Shown one piece after another: positions 18,512-26,226 of a stretch of 64,000 bases of DNA. Position 1 is the first letter of the stretch; every line of letters begins with the position of its first letter. The notes under the pieces were generated by a model. It had not been told where the DNA came from. It ran no database searches and saw only the letters and a program-made list of their open reading frames with translations. This stretch comes from WTFY01 sp965220875 (lineage in GTDB: Bacteria > Pseudomonadota > Gammaproteobacteria > UBA4575), in the NCBI GenBank assembly GCA_965220875.1, contig OZ244849.1, forward strand, positions 1,798,001 to 1,862,000, given 5' to 3'. The position numbers and the translations under genes are program-made.

Positions 18512-18715
18512 CTATTCCAGCCTGTTCACAAGCTGATATATAGCAATCAGAATTCCAAAGCTCACATAGAGCCCCAATAAACAGATCAGCATCAACAAGC
18601 CTAATTGTACGCTTACCGAGCCTGACCGAACTAAAACAAAAACTGTTGCGACCAACAGTATGAATACTAAAACTGCACTGACTACAAACCAGATGCTTTT
18701 ACGATTGCCAGCCAT
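18512..18715 (-). CDS. Small two-segment membrane protein, unknown
   Basis: A 67-residue protein I do not recognise. Two hydrophobic segments are at about residues 9-30 (FVVSAVLVFILLVATVFVLV) and 36-60 (QLGLLMLICLLGLYVSFGILI), with a charged end (QLVNRLE). It is probably an inner-membrane protein. It stands alone, about 100 bp upstream of pyrC on the same strand. It may be real, as its hydrophobicity is regular, but I cannot assign a role. Confidence 0.45.
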   Translation of the reverse strand: MAGNRKSIWFVVSAVLVFILLVATVFVLVRSGSVSVQLGLLMLICLLGLYVSFGILIAIYQLVNRLE

Positions 18716-19033
18716 CAGCTTGCTGGTCTATACACCGCATTAGTCACTAAAAAAATTACCTACCATACATAGCCAATATTGCCCCAATTTATGCGCTTGA
18801 TTGAGACAATATTCTCTAAATTATTTTTTTATTTTAAATAAATGCTTAGAGTGCAGTCAGGCAACATAAGCTGATGAACATATGAAAAGCAGCACAATTT
18901 TAAAAATCCCAAAAATTGTAGATCACAGAAGACTACCTGGAAAAACGCCTATCTAGACAGACTACTCGCCCAGGCCGTTGCATAACTAATGACTGCTACT
19001 GATGTATCAGGTTTTAAAAGCCTGATAGTTAGC
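18716..19033. other. AT-rich spacer without gene
   Basis: This 318-bp spacer contains runs of A and T (around 18818-18842) and a short 6-bp inverted repeat (ATCAGG at 19006-19011 with CCTGAT at 19021-19026, AT-rich loop) just downstream of the minus-strand DUF4242 gene. The repeat could be a weak terminator. I see no coding signal. Confidence 0.4.
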
Positions 19034-19297
19034 CTATGGATTTAAATCCATTACTTCTTCCACTTTATCGAATGGAAGTGAAGCTTCTTTATTAACTTTT
19101 TCAACTGTTTCCGCACAGTCTGCCTCAAACAAACACGTACATCGCGAATCTTCTGGATAGAAATTGCTTCGGATATACTTGACAGGTGTGCCTTCTGCAG
19201 CAATTTTATTACTCGTATCAATAGCTGCCTTCTGAGCATTCGCTAAGTTATCCATCGTAATCCCAGGCAGTTTTCTTTGAACTGCATATACTGGCAT
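19034..19297 (-). CDS. DUF4242 family small protein
   Basis: An 87-residue soluble protein of the DUF4242 type, the family that includes the nickel-binding SCO4226 protein of Streptomyces. Typical features are MPVYAVQRKLPGITMDNLANAQKAA, YIRSNFYPEDSRCTCLFEAD and the ending VEEVMDLNP. A strong GGAGGAGG Shine-Dalgarno lies 6 nt before the ATG, suggesting good translation. It is isolated in an accessory stretch. Metal binding is known for one family member only; its role here is unknown. Confidence 0.75.
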   Translation of the reverse strand: MPVYAVQRKLPGITMDNLANAQKAAIDTSNKIAAEGTPVKYIRSNFYPEDSRCTCLFEADCAETVEKVNKEASLPFDKVEEVMDLNP

Positions 19298-19601
19298 GTT
19301 GAACCTCCTCCATAAAACGGTAATACCGATTTTTTTTATAATAGGGTGATATCTTCTTACAAGATACCCTGCTTATTATGATTTTCAGCCTATCCTAAAT
19401 ACTTAGTACAGTATTAAGGCTGGCCCATAACAGAAATAGTAATCTAGATAACTGAAATAATGCAATAATAATAAAGCTAATCCAACTCGCTGACTATGTA
19501 TTTTCACACACTCGTCTATCATTAGCCTTATGTGACCACAAAAAACATGTTGCATCCACACAGCAAACGTCTCACATTGGGCATTCCCAGGTAAATCTGC
19601 C
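19298..19601. other. Spacer without gene
   Basis: About 304 bp between the DUF4242 gene and a possible small membrane protein. It holds AT-rich stretches (19329-19345) that could house the DUF4242 promoter. I see no convincing coding region. Confidence 0.35.
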
Positions 19602-19784
19602 TTGCAATTTGTTTTAGGCATAATTTCTGTAATATTTTCAATTCTGGGGATCGGTCTCATTCATTTAGAAACAGTTGAAATTAAAAAACATGGTTTCAGC
19701 CTTGCAAGCTTTGGTTTTATCCTGTTTGGAACTTTGTGGGTAGGAGGCTGGGTTACCATGGCCGTCAATTATTTTTTCGACTGA
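19602..19784 (+). CDS. Possible 60-residue membrane protein
   Basis: A short open frame beginning at a TTG, with two hydrophobic segments (about residues 2-22 and 33-56, LASFGFILFGTLWVGGWVTM) joined by a charged loop (HLETVEIKKHG). The hydrophobic pattern is regular enough to be real. There is no ATG or clear Shine-Dalgarno, and the in-frame region upstream is open for about 20 codons without a better start. The function is unknown; it could be the end of a decayed gene. Confidence 0.35.
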   Translation: MQFVLGIISVIFSILGIGLIHLETVEIKKHGFSLASFGFILFGTLWVGGWVTMAVNYFFD

Positions 19785-19894
19785 GTTCCCTCTGTCTTTG
19801 ACAAAGATAATTCGAAACCCAAAGTAAACCAAGAACTAGGCTATGCAAATAACCAGATAATTACTTTTTGAAGCAAGTTCCGACCCAGAAAGAA

Positions 19895-19926
19895 AGAACG
19901 CCTGGCGTGCGTCTGCCAGGCGTTCT
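19895..19926 (-). terminator. 11-bp terminator hairpin after the DUF1097 gene
   Basis: An inverted repeat with 11-bp arms (AGAACGCCTGG at 19895-19905 and its complement at 19916-19926, 10-nt loop) is followed on the minus strand by TTCTTTCT. It lies 37 bp past the stop of the DUF1097 gene, as expected for its rho-independent terminator. Confidence 0.8.
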
Positions 19927-19962
19927 GAAATATTAGAACTTCTGTATAGTTATATTTGTCAG

Positions 19963-20481
19963 TTAATTTGAAGTTAATGCAGCGCCAAGTTTTCCGGAAA
20001 TCATGCCAAGGACGGCTCCAATAACAGCTGAAATCACGACAACAATAATTGCATTGTTTGAGCCACCAGTGAGTGCCCCCATAGTCAATGCACCCTCCGT
20101 TTGCAATGCATAGGCTGCAACACTTGCGTAACCGAATACACTCGCAGGTATTGAAGAAAACACTTCAACATGAGCTAGCAAGCACATAATCAGCACAGTC
20201 ACAGCCACGACTATTCCAGCCCAAATAGGCACTGTAAGCGTCCCAGCTAATGGTATACCCAAAAATATTAGTAATCCTATCCATGCTATCAAGGCGCCTG
20301 CAATATTGCATACGATTGTGTTTTGTAATGCCTTTCCATCACCACCTATAGCAAAAAAGCATGCCCAGCTTATAAATACAATCCAAATCACGACAATACC
20401 TGATAATGGACCTAAACATAATGCTGTCGCTATACCGCCTAACACGCCTATGCTGATTGATAATGCAACAAGATTCGACAT
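19963..20481 (-). CDS. DUF1097 family membrane protein
   Basis: A 172-residue inner-membrane protein with about six hydrophobic segments, rich in Gly, Ala, Ile and Val. It matches the DUF1097 family (FISWACFFAIGGDGKALQNT and the later FSSIPASVFGYAS are typical). The family is uncharacterised; a channel or transport role is often supposed. A strong AGGAGGAG Shine-Dalgarno precedes the ATG by about 7 nt, and a strong terminator follows, so it is a single-gene unit. Confidence 0.82.
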   Translation of the reverse strand: MSNLVALSISIGVLGGIATALCLGPLSGIVVIWIVFISWACFFAIGGDGKALQNTIVCNIAGALIAWIGLLIFLGIPLAGTLTVPIWAGIVVAVTVLIMCLLAHVEVFSSIPASVFGYASVAAYALQTEGALTMGALTGGSNNAIIVVVISAVIGAVLGMISGKLGAALTSN

Positions 20482-20782
20482 AATTTACTCCTCCTATCGA
20501 TTAGATTGTGCTCCTAACTTCAGTAGGCCTAAATAAGAATGATTATTCATTTCCAGATCAAGCTATTCATGCCAGTTGCTAAGTGCTTTACTAATGAGAA
20601 AATTTATTTAACATTTATTCATCAAGATTGAAGCTGTAAATTTGCTAAGTAGCATATCCTCCCAATTAAGTTTCTCACTTCCTGCATAATAATATCTTAT
20701 ACTAGTGCAAGTCATCCATTTTTTATTGGATATGTAAAAGATGGCACGCTTAAATGATTCGTGTATTCTAACCCGTCGAATC

Positions 20783-20867
20783 GGAGAGGTGGCAGAGTGG
20801 TCGAATGCGGCGGTCTTGAAAACCGTTGACTCGAAAGGGTCCGGGGGTTCGAATCCCTCCCTCTCCG
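20783..20867 (+). tRNA. tRNA-Ser(UGA)
   Basis: An 85-nt class II tRNA. The acceptor GGAGAGG pairs with CCTCTCC, the anticodon stem-loop reads CGGTCTTGAAAACCG (anticodon TGA), a long variable arm follows, and the T-arm contains GGTTCGAATCC. The discriminator is G and the bases after it are CAA, so the 3' CCA is not encoded here, unlike the tRNA-Gly in this window. It must be added by nucleotidyltransferase. Confidence 0.96.
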
Positions 20868-21134
20868 CAAGTCACTTAACGGATACACTTTAGGCTGTGT
20901 ACCATCAGTCCCCGCATAATATCGGCATCGGTTTTATGTATATCAAAACCAGGCTTCTTACCACCAGCACTGATGAAGCTGTTATAGCTTGCTTCTATCG
21001 AAGCTAACTATTCAGCAAAAGACAACAATTAACTTTCCCATATTCTGTAAATTCTGTTTCAGAAACCGCTGCAGACATTGTTTAAAAGATCAGTACTTTA
21101 TCTGATTATTCTAAATAAATATGTAATCACATAC

Positions 21135-21476
21135 CTAAACATGAAACATTAGATATGCACCTGCTACCCAACAAACGACAAGACCAATCACAGCAACATA
21201 CTGCACAAAAGACCGAAGAACCCCAGTCAAAACCAAGGCGAGAAGTAATCCTAATACTATTACAATTATAGAGTCCCACCATGCGCCTAATTTCACAGAC
21301 GCGTAGGCTGACCCTAGTAGAGCAACATAGGCAACCAGTTTTATTAGAGAAGTATCAGAAACAAACATACTACTAATCCACCAATCCTTGTTTTTCACGT
21401 AATACGGGTATGCAATGATGATCCATGCAAAGGTAGCCAAAAGAGTAAAAACTACTGTCGACGCTTGTAAATTCAA
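21135..21476 (-). CDS. Four-segment membrane protein, unknown
   Basis: A 113-residue protein I do not recognise. Hydrophobic segments at about residues 7-25, 43-62, 68-88 and 92-112 suggest a four-helix inner-membrane protein with a conserved-looking loop (YPYYVKNKDWWISSMF). It stands alone in the accessory stretch with no neighbour to suggest a role. Confidence 0.55.
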   Translation of the reverse strand: MNLQASTVVFTLLATFAWIIIAYPYYVKNKDWWISSMFVSDTSLIKLVAYVALLGSAYASVKLGAWWDSIIVIVLGLLLALVLTGVLRSFVQYVAVIGLVVCWVAGAYLMFHV

Positions 21477-21971
21477 TTCTTTTCCAGATTTTGTTTTGTA
21501 AAGAGTGATTAGGATAGATTTCTCTTTGAAATTTTAGCAATACAGTGCTGAATTCAACAGTAGCTGACCATGTATCCACAAATTTATAGTTTAAATATTA
21601 CCTGCTTGGACTCAACTCACCGGCTGCGATTTGAAGCGAGCGTAATTCATGGCCAATTCAGCATAGAAGTTTTAAATCCGAAAAGGAATGCCAGGCTGCT
21701 CATCATCCTGAAATTCATTTAGCAGATTTTCAAGATCTTTACCCGTAGATATGATGCTCAAATTATCTTGCCAAAGCAGAATTCCCTATACCAAATTACA
21801 CTTGCATGTCACTCGGTCTTCACTCCTGGACTTGATCTTGCTGACTTTGCTAACTCTATAAAGCAACCATTTGGATTGACAATAAAAATGTGTAGAAATT
21901 CTAAAAATGATGCACTACTTGGTATATAATTATCAATAAAATGCATCAACTAACTTGGAGGGCAACCAGCT
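21477..21971. other. Spacer, possible minus-strand gene relic
   Basis: A 495-bp gap. On the minus strand between about 21946 and 21672, two short coherent peptides can be read in different frames: one includes FIVNPNGCFIELAKSARSS, the other STGKDLENLLNEFQDDEQPG and ends PFRI before a TAA at 21672-21674. Joining them needs one frameshift and removal of one stop. It may be a decayed gene, but I cannot name the family and AT-rich DNA can produce such strings by chance. A plus-strand TATAAT at 21925-21930 may serve the micropeptide gene. Confidence 0.3.
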
Positions 21972-22067
21972 ATGCCTGATGGTGTTGGAATTTTAATTTT
22001 TGCTATATTTGTAGCTGTCTACTTTATTATCATGGTACTAGCGAAAGACAAGAAAAAAGATAATTGA
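21972..22067 (+). CDS. 31-residue single-span membrane micropeptide
   Basis: A very short gene encoding one hydrophobic helix (about residues 6-23, GILIFAIFVAVYFIIMVL) with an MPDGV start and a very basic tail (AKDKKKDN). The Shine-Dalgarno GGAGG (21957-21961) is 10 nt before the ATG, TATAAT lies about 41 nt upstream, and a hairpin follows at 22161-22191. This is the architecture of small membrane subunits such as those of respiratory or transport complexes, with inside-positive topology. No large partner is adjacent, and I cannot assign a function. Confidence 0.55.
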   Translation: MPDGVGILIFAIFVAVYFIIMVLAKDKKKDN

Positions 22068-22160
22068 AATCGGGCACTATGTATGTCCGGTAATTGATCG
22101 CTGATTGCCAAAGTACCTTGTATTCTAAGCTCCTTTATTTCTCTTAAATTAAAGGGGTAG

Positions 22161-22191
22161 CTTCCAAATGGAATAACATGCCATTTGGAAG
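22161..22191 (+). terminator. 11-bp hairpin downstream of the micropeptide gene
   Basis: A perfect inverted repeat (CTTCCAAATGG at 22161-22171, CCATTTGGAAG at 22181-22191, 9-nt loop) is followed by TGTTCTATTGTT. It may terminate the micropeptide transcript. The flanking AAATTAAAGGGG resembles the flank of the terminator at 25814, so a minus-strand function is also possible. Confidence 0.5.
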
Positions 22192-22250
22192 TGTTCTATT
22201 GTTAAATTATAACCTGGTCCAAACGTGAAACTACAACGCTGAGTTGCACC

Positions 22251-22706
22251 ATGCCCAACACTCAAACCATGGATGTTAGGAAAGAAATTACAGAAATTGT
22301 AAACAGGGAAACGCGCGCATTTGACACTCAAGATATTGATCTCTTCTTGAACATTGTCCATCCTGACATGGTTTGGCCTTGGCCACCAAACGCAAATGCT
22401 CATGACCCGATAGAGTGGGTATTACCTTGGGGAAAATTCAATTACCAGCGTTGGTACAAGTATTTCGAAAAATTTTTTGAAAAATATAATTTGGTACATA
22501 ATTCCCGCACTATAGAAAACATTGTGATTTCAAGTGAAGAAGACGGTGCATTTGCAGTAGTAGATGTTGATACTTTATGGGAATCTAGAACAGGTGATGA
22601 ATTGCACTGGGTTGGCCGGACCTGCAAAATTTATACAACAGTAAGAATGAAGCAATGGAAACTAATCGCCCAGGTAGGCATTCTGGATTATTCTAGTTTC
22701 AAATAG
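22251..22706 (+). CDS. SnoaL/NTF2-like fold protein
   Basis: A 151-residue soluble protein. The pattern of an N-terminal helix (RKEITEIVNRETRAFDTQDID), HPDMVWPWP, and alternating strands ending in WKLIAQVGILDYS fits the SnoaL-like/NTF2 cone fold. That fold includes polyketide cyclases and many small hydrolases and isomerases. The substrate is unknown. A second in-frame ATG at 22269 (MDVRKE) is an alternative start. It stands between the micropeptide and the flavin monooxygenase cluster. Confidence 0.65.
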   Translation: MPNTQTMDVRKEITEIVNRETRAFDTQDIDLFLNIVHPDMVWPWPPNANAHDPIEWVLPWGKFNYQRWYKYFEKFFEKYNLVHNSRTIENIVISSEEDGAFAVVDVDTLWESRTGDELHWVGRTCKIYTTVRMKQWKLIAQVGILDYSSFK

Positions 22707-22730
22707 AAATATAGATTTTTGTAGCTAATT

Positions 22731-23060
22731 CTAGTTACCTTCTTTCTCAATCTTCATAACACTTGCAGAAATTATGATATATGAAATTAGTAGTCCTAGC
22801 GGCCCGAAGGCAACAGTCAAAATCACCCAAAGTAATGGATTTTTGTTAAGGAGGTTTACGAGGCAAACCATATAAAATAAATAAATAAGACTAAGAACAA
22901 CACTAACGCTGATGATTACAGCGAGCCAGCTGTTATGTTCACCAGTAAACTGGTACCTATCAGCATAGATGTAAATCGCTACAAACATAAACATGAGCAA
23001 GACAAAGCTAAGCTTCATTCGTTTAAAGGCAGTTTGTAGCGTGCTAGTAACCTGCACCAC
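22731..23060 (-). CDS. Three-segment membrane protein, unknown
   Basis: A 109-residue protein I do not recognise. Hydrophobic segments are at about residues 17-34, 43-68 and 76-98 (LLWVILTVAFGPLGLLISYIII read in part). The start is amphipathic and the tail charged (MKIEKEGN). It lies 86 bp after the stop of the NtaA-type monooxygenase on the same strand and may be its downstream operon partner; a function is not evident. Confidence 0.55.
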   Translation of the reverse strand: MVQVTSTLQTAFKRMKLSFVLLMFMFVAIYIYADRYQFTGEHNSWLAVIISVSVVLSLIYLFYMVCLVNLLNKNPLLWVILTVAFGPLGLLISYIIISASVMKIEKEGN

Positions 23061-23146
23061 TGCGTATATGTTTTGCAGAAATGCGCTAAATCTAATCCAG
23101 CCCTGGCCTAACCAAACTCAATTGGTAACCGTGGTGTGACAATCGC

Positions 23147-24634
23147 TTAATCTCCGTCATCAAGCAAGTTCTCCCTTAATGTTTTACCTCGATAATCGGT
23201 CCGCAATAAGCCTCTTTTCTGCATTTCAGGTGTAATCAAATCAGCAAAGTCTTCAAAACAACCAGGAGTGTATGTAGCAACAAGCATAAACCCATCTGCC
23301 CCTGCATCCATGAACACCTCCATCTGATCGACAACATCAGCAGGACTTCCGATAGCACGTGGCATTCCCATGCCCTGTGCATAGATCAAAGCTGCTTCTT
23401 TTACGGTGACGGGCCCTCCTCCCTTGGCATAAATTATGGACTCAAATAAACCTTGAATTCCCGGAATTTCAATGTTTTGTACAACATCATCTAACTCATA
23501 GGTCGAAAAATCCGGTCCAAAATGTCCTGATATCCAAGCAAGGGCTCCCTCCAATGGAATGTGAGACATTATCCTCTCATACTTTTCTTCAGCCTCAGCA
23601 CGCGTTGGGGCAACTATCGTCTGCAATCCATAGATTCGTTTCACACTATTAGGCTCGCGATTGAACTTTGTATAGCAGCGCTCATTCAAGTCATCCCTGT
23701 ATTCAGCCATGCGCTCTACATTTGGGTGAACTGCGAAGATCGCTTCTGCATGTTTTGCAGCAAAGTCCCTGCCACGGGGAGAAGAACCAGCTTGCCACAA
23801 AACCGGAGATACTTGTGGAGACCGGTAGCAAAAATGCCTACCTCTGCATTTGAAAAAACGCCCATCGAAATTGATTTCACGAACTTTTTCAGGATCAGCA
23901 AATACCCCAGATTCACGATCAGCAACGATAGAATCTTCCTCCCAAGAATCCCAAAGCTGATAGCAAAGGTCCATGTACTCTTCCATTCTTTCATACCGTA
24001 AAGAACGGTCAGACATTTCTGCTCCATAGGCGTCCCATTCGCTCTTGGAATACGAACTAACTATATTCCAGGCAACTCGTCCTTTGGTAAGGTGGTCTAA
24101 ACTTGATAAATGACGGCACATTGCATAGGGGTGCACAAATGCAGTTGACAAAGTCACCCCAACGCCTAGGTGCTTGGTTGCATGACCTATAATTGGCACG
24201 ATAGTTGCCGGTTCATGAACTGGACACTGCACAGCATAGCGTACAGTGTCATCAGAGCTTTGTTTGTAATTATTGTATGGTGCCAGCTCATCTGCGATAA
24301 ACATCGCATCAAACTTACCGCGCTCCATTGTTCTTGCCATATGAACCCAGTACTCAGGCTCAGAAAACTTCCAGCCACGCTTGTCTCGATGGTTTCGCCA
24401 CATTCCAGTTGCATGACTATTTAATCCGTGTTGGATAAAACCCAGCAGGTGTGCTTGCTTCCTTTTTTTCTTCTTACGCGATTTAGCTGTTACAACTGGA
24501 TTGGCTTTTTGGATATCAAGCAGTTCTCTGGCAAATTCACGTGCAACTTTCTTTGCGTCTTTTCCCTGAGGCAAGTTTTTCATTGTCCATTTATCATTTT
24601 TCTGCTTTGTTTTCGTCTTACTTTTTGTGGTCAT
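23147..24634 (-). CDS. NtaA/SnaA/DszA-type FMN-dependent monooxygenase
   Basis: A 495-residue luciferase-like flavin monooxygenase. The family core runs from about residue 65: EYWVHMARTMERGKFDAMFIADE, HLGVGVTLSTAFVHPY, LSSLDHLTKGRVAWNIVSSYS, and WQAGSSPRGRDFAAKHAEAIF. Known members oxidise nitrilotriacetate, dibenzothiophene sulfone or similar C-N/C-S compounds with FMNH2 from a separate reductase. An unusual Lys-rich leader of about 60 residues (KSKTKTKQK, SRKKKKRKQ) precedes the core. The ATG at 24634 has a strong AGGAGAGGAG Shine-Dalgarno, so the leader is translated. No flavin reductase is nearby. The substrate is unknown. Confidence 0.82.
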   Translation of the reverse strand: MTTKSKTKTKQKNDKWTMKNLPQGKDAKKVAREFARELLDIQKANPVVTAKSRKKKKRKQAHLLGFIQHGLNSHATGMWRNHRDKRGWKFSEPEYWVHMARTMERGKFDAMFIADELAPYNNYKQSSDDTVRYAVQCPVHEPATIVPIIGHATKHLGVGVTLSTAFVHPYAMCRHLSSLDHLTKGRVAWNIVSSYSKSEWDAYGAEMSDRSLRYERMEEYMDLCYQLWDSWEEDSIVADRESGVFADPEKVREINFDGRFFKCRGRHFCYRSPQVSPVLWQAGSSPRGRDFAAKHAEAIFAVHPNVERMAEYRDDLNERCYTKFNREPNSVKRIYGLQTIVAPTRAEAEEKYERIMSHIPLEGALAWISGHFGPDFSTYELDDVVQNIEIPGIQGLFESIIYAKGGGPVTVKEAALIYAQGMGMPRAIGSPADVVDQMEVFMDAGADGFMLVATYTPGCFEDFADLITPEMQKRGLLRTDYRGKTLRENLLDDGD

Positions 24635-24732
24635 GATTCGGCTTCTCCTCTCCTAAAGTTTAGCGCACTTGAATCAAAAAACTTTTGAAACCCTGTGCTT
24701 ATGATTTTATAGGCATTGTCAGCTGCTACTTT

Positions 24733-25761
24733 TCATGCTGCACGTAATTGAGGTAAAACTGTTTTACCAAATTTTTCAGCATCATCCAGCATGTTTTCAA
24801 ACTGACATAATAAAATGTCTACACCATAGCCTTGCAACAATTTTAAACGATTCAATATAGTGGCACGATCTCCAATCAGGCTCGCATCAAATCCACAATT
24901 TGAATCAACCATTTGCTCGTCAGTCAGCCCTTTCCACATCGTAGCTCCTGACTCCGCCATGATTCGTTTAAAGCCTTCTATCAAGTCTTGCTGTCTACCG
25001 GAAAGTATTTTCATGTACCTGCGCTCGGCCTGCTCTTTTGTCTCGTCCAAGATAACAAATACACTCATTGCAATCTTGACTTTGTTTCTATGTTTGCTTT
25101 CTAGATCTCTTATTTGCTGAATGGTTTGTTCTAACTCCTCATCAGGCATGCTATCAATAAAAAATACATCTCCGTATTGAGCCACAAGCCTTTGAGCATC
25201 TGTCGATTGACCACTGATCCATATTGGAATTCTACCCTCTTCTAAGTCTTCCATTGCTATCAGGGCATCCTGCAGTAAGAAATATTTTCCGTTGAAAGAA
25301 GTGTTTTCTCCAGTCCATAGCTGCTTGAGGCATTGTGTGAATTCTGTTGCACGCTGGTAGCGCCCTTGGTGATCTAAATACTCAACTCCACATTGAGTAA
25401 ACTCCTTCTTCCACCATCCACAGACTATGTTAATAGACAGCCTATTATTACTTATATGGTTAATGCCGTGCGCCATCCTGGCCAAAGGTAATGGGGAGTG
25501 AAATCCTGGCTTTGTGGCAACCACAATGCTTATCTTTGAAGTATTTGCTGCAAGAGCTGCAGCATATGCCCATGCATCGGCAACTTCCTGACTTGGGCCG
25601 TAAACAACATTCAAGTAATTTTCAGAGACATAGATGTAGTCATAACAGCTAGTTTCAGCACGACTGGCAATTTCATTGCAAACTGCAAAAGATGGCCGGT
25701 ATTGGTGATTTTTTATACGTAACCACCCCCCATATACAGGCACCCAAATACCTACTTTCAT
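24733..25761 (-). CDS. Luciferase-like FMN-dependent monooxygenase (SfnG/SsuD-like)
   Basis: A 342-residue flavin monooxygenase. Typical features are MKVGIWVPVYGGWLRI at the start, ARMAHGINHISNNRLSINIVCGWW, GRYQRATEFTQCLKQLW, and IPIWISGQSTDAQRLVAQYGD. It is closest in layout to the dimethyl-sulfone (SfnG) and alkanesulfonate (SsuD) groups. I start it at the ATG at 25761, since the upstream in-frame extension to 25824 runs into the terminator hairpin. It is 98 bp upstream of the second monooxygenase on the same strand. Organosulfur or amine catabolism is a reasonable inference. Confidence 0.8.
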   Translation of the reverse strand: MKVGIWVPVYGGWLRIKNHQYRPSFAVCNEIASRAETSCYDYIYVSENYLNVVYGPSQEVADAWAYAAALAANTSKISIVVATKPGFHSPLPLARMAHGINHISNNRLSINIVCGWWKKEFTQCGVEYLDHQGRYQRATEFTQCLKQLWTGENTSFNGKYFLLQDALIAMEDLEEGRIPIWISGQSTDAQRLVAQYGDVFFIDSMPDEELEQTIQQIRDLESKHRNKVKIAMSVFVILDETKEQAERRYMKILSGRQQDLIEGFKRIMAESGATMWKGLTDEQMVDSNCGFDASLIGDRATILNRLKLLQGYGVDILLCQFENMLDDAEKFGKTVLPQLRAA

Positions 25762-25813
25762 GCTTTGATACCCACTGCCTGCCACAAAAGTAAAAATGAC
25801 TCTTAAAATTAAA

Positions 25814-25845
25814 GGGGCACACAAGCAGGTTTACCTGTGTGCCCC
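25814..25845 (-). terminator. 10-bp terminator after the symporter unit
   Basis: A perfect inverted repeat GGGGCACACA (25814-25823) with TGTGTGCCCC (25836-25845) and a 12-nt loop is followed on the minus strand by TTTAATTTTAAG. It is 25 bp past the stop of the 103-residue membrane protein and separates the transporter unit from the monooxygenase that begins at 25761. Confidence 0.8.
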
Positions 25846-25870
25846 CTAAGAGAAATAAGAAGTAAAAGGT

Positions 25871-26182
25871 TTAGTAATTTCCCGATGCTCTCATCATGCG
25901 CTCATAAAAGAACGCAAAACCTACCATAAAGGTTGTCACTACCGCTAAAATCGGCCCAGCGTAGACGAATATCGGGTTGACGCCTACTAAAGCAATAATC
26001 ACTGCCGATGCGATAACTGCGAGCGCAATAGTCACTGTGTAAGCACTGTCCTTATACTCCGTGATTTCCTTGTCTTCTTCAACGTCAGTAAAAGATTGCT
26101 TAATTCCCGTAGCATATCCCGCTGCATATAGGACTGTAGCAACCGCTCCAATTATTAAGAAAAATATAAATAACCCTGACAT
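25871..26182 (-). CDS. Small membrane partner of sodium:solute symporter
   Basis: A 103-residue protein with three hydrophobic segments (about residues 3-24, 47-66, 70-92) and an acidic cytoplasmic-looking loop (TDVEEDKEITEYKDS). I do not recognise a named family. It follows the symporter gene by 44 bp and shares its terminator, so it is probably an accessory subunit or regulator of that transporter. Small membrane proteins paired with SSS transporters are known in other systems; the pairing here is inferred from position. Confidence 0.65.
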   Translation of the reverse strand: MSGLFIFFLIIGAVATVLYAAGYATGIKQSFTDVEEDKEITEYKDSAYTVTIALAVIASAVIIALVGVNPIFVYAGPILAVVTTFMVGFAFFYERMMRASGNY

Positions 26183-26226
26183 AGTTCACCTCTCAATTTG
26201 ATTTTCAAGCGAATATAGTTGAAAAA

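Noticed and set aside
21876..21881. TTGACA as the -35 box of the micropeptide promoter
   Set aside because: It is 43 bp from the TATAAT at 21925-21930, far more than the usual 16-18 bp, so it cannot pair with that -10 box.
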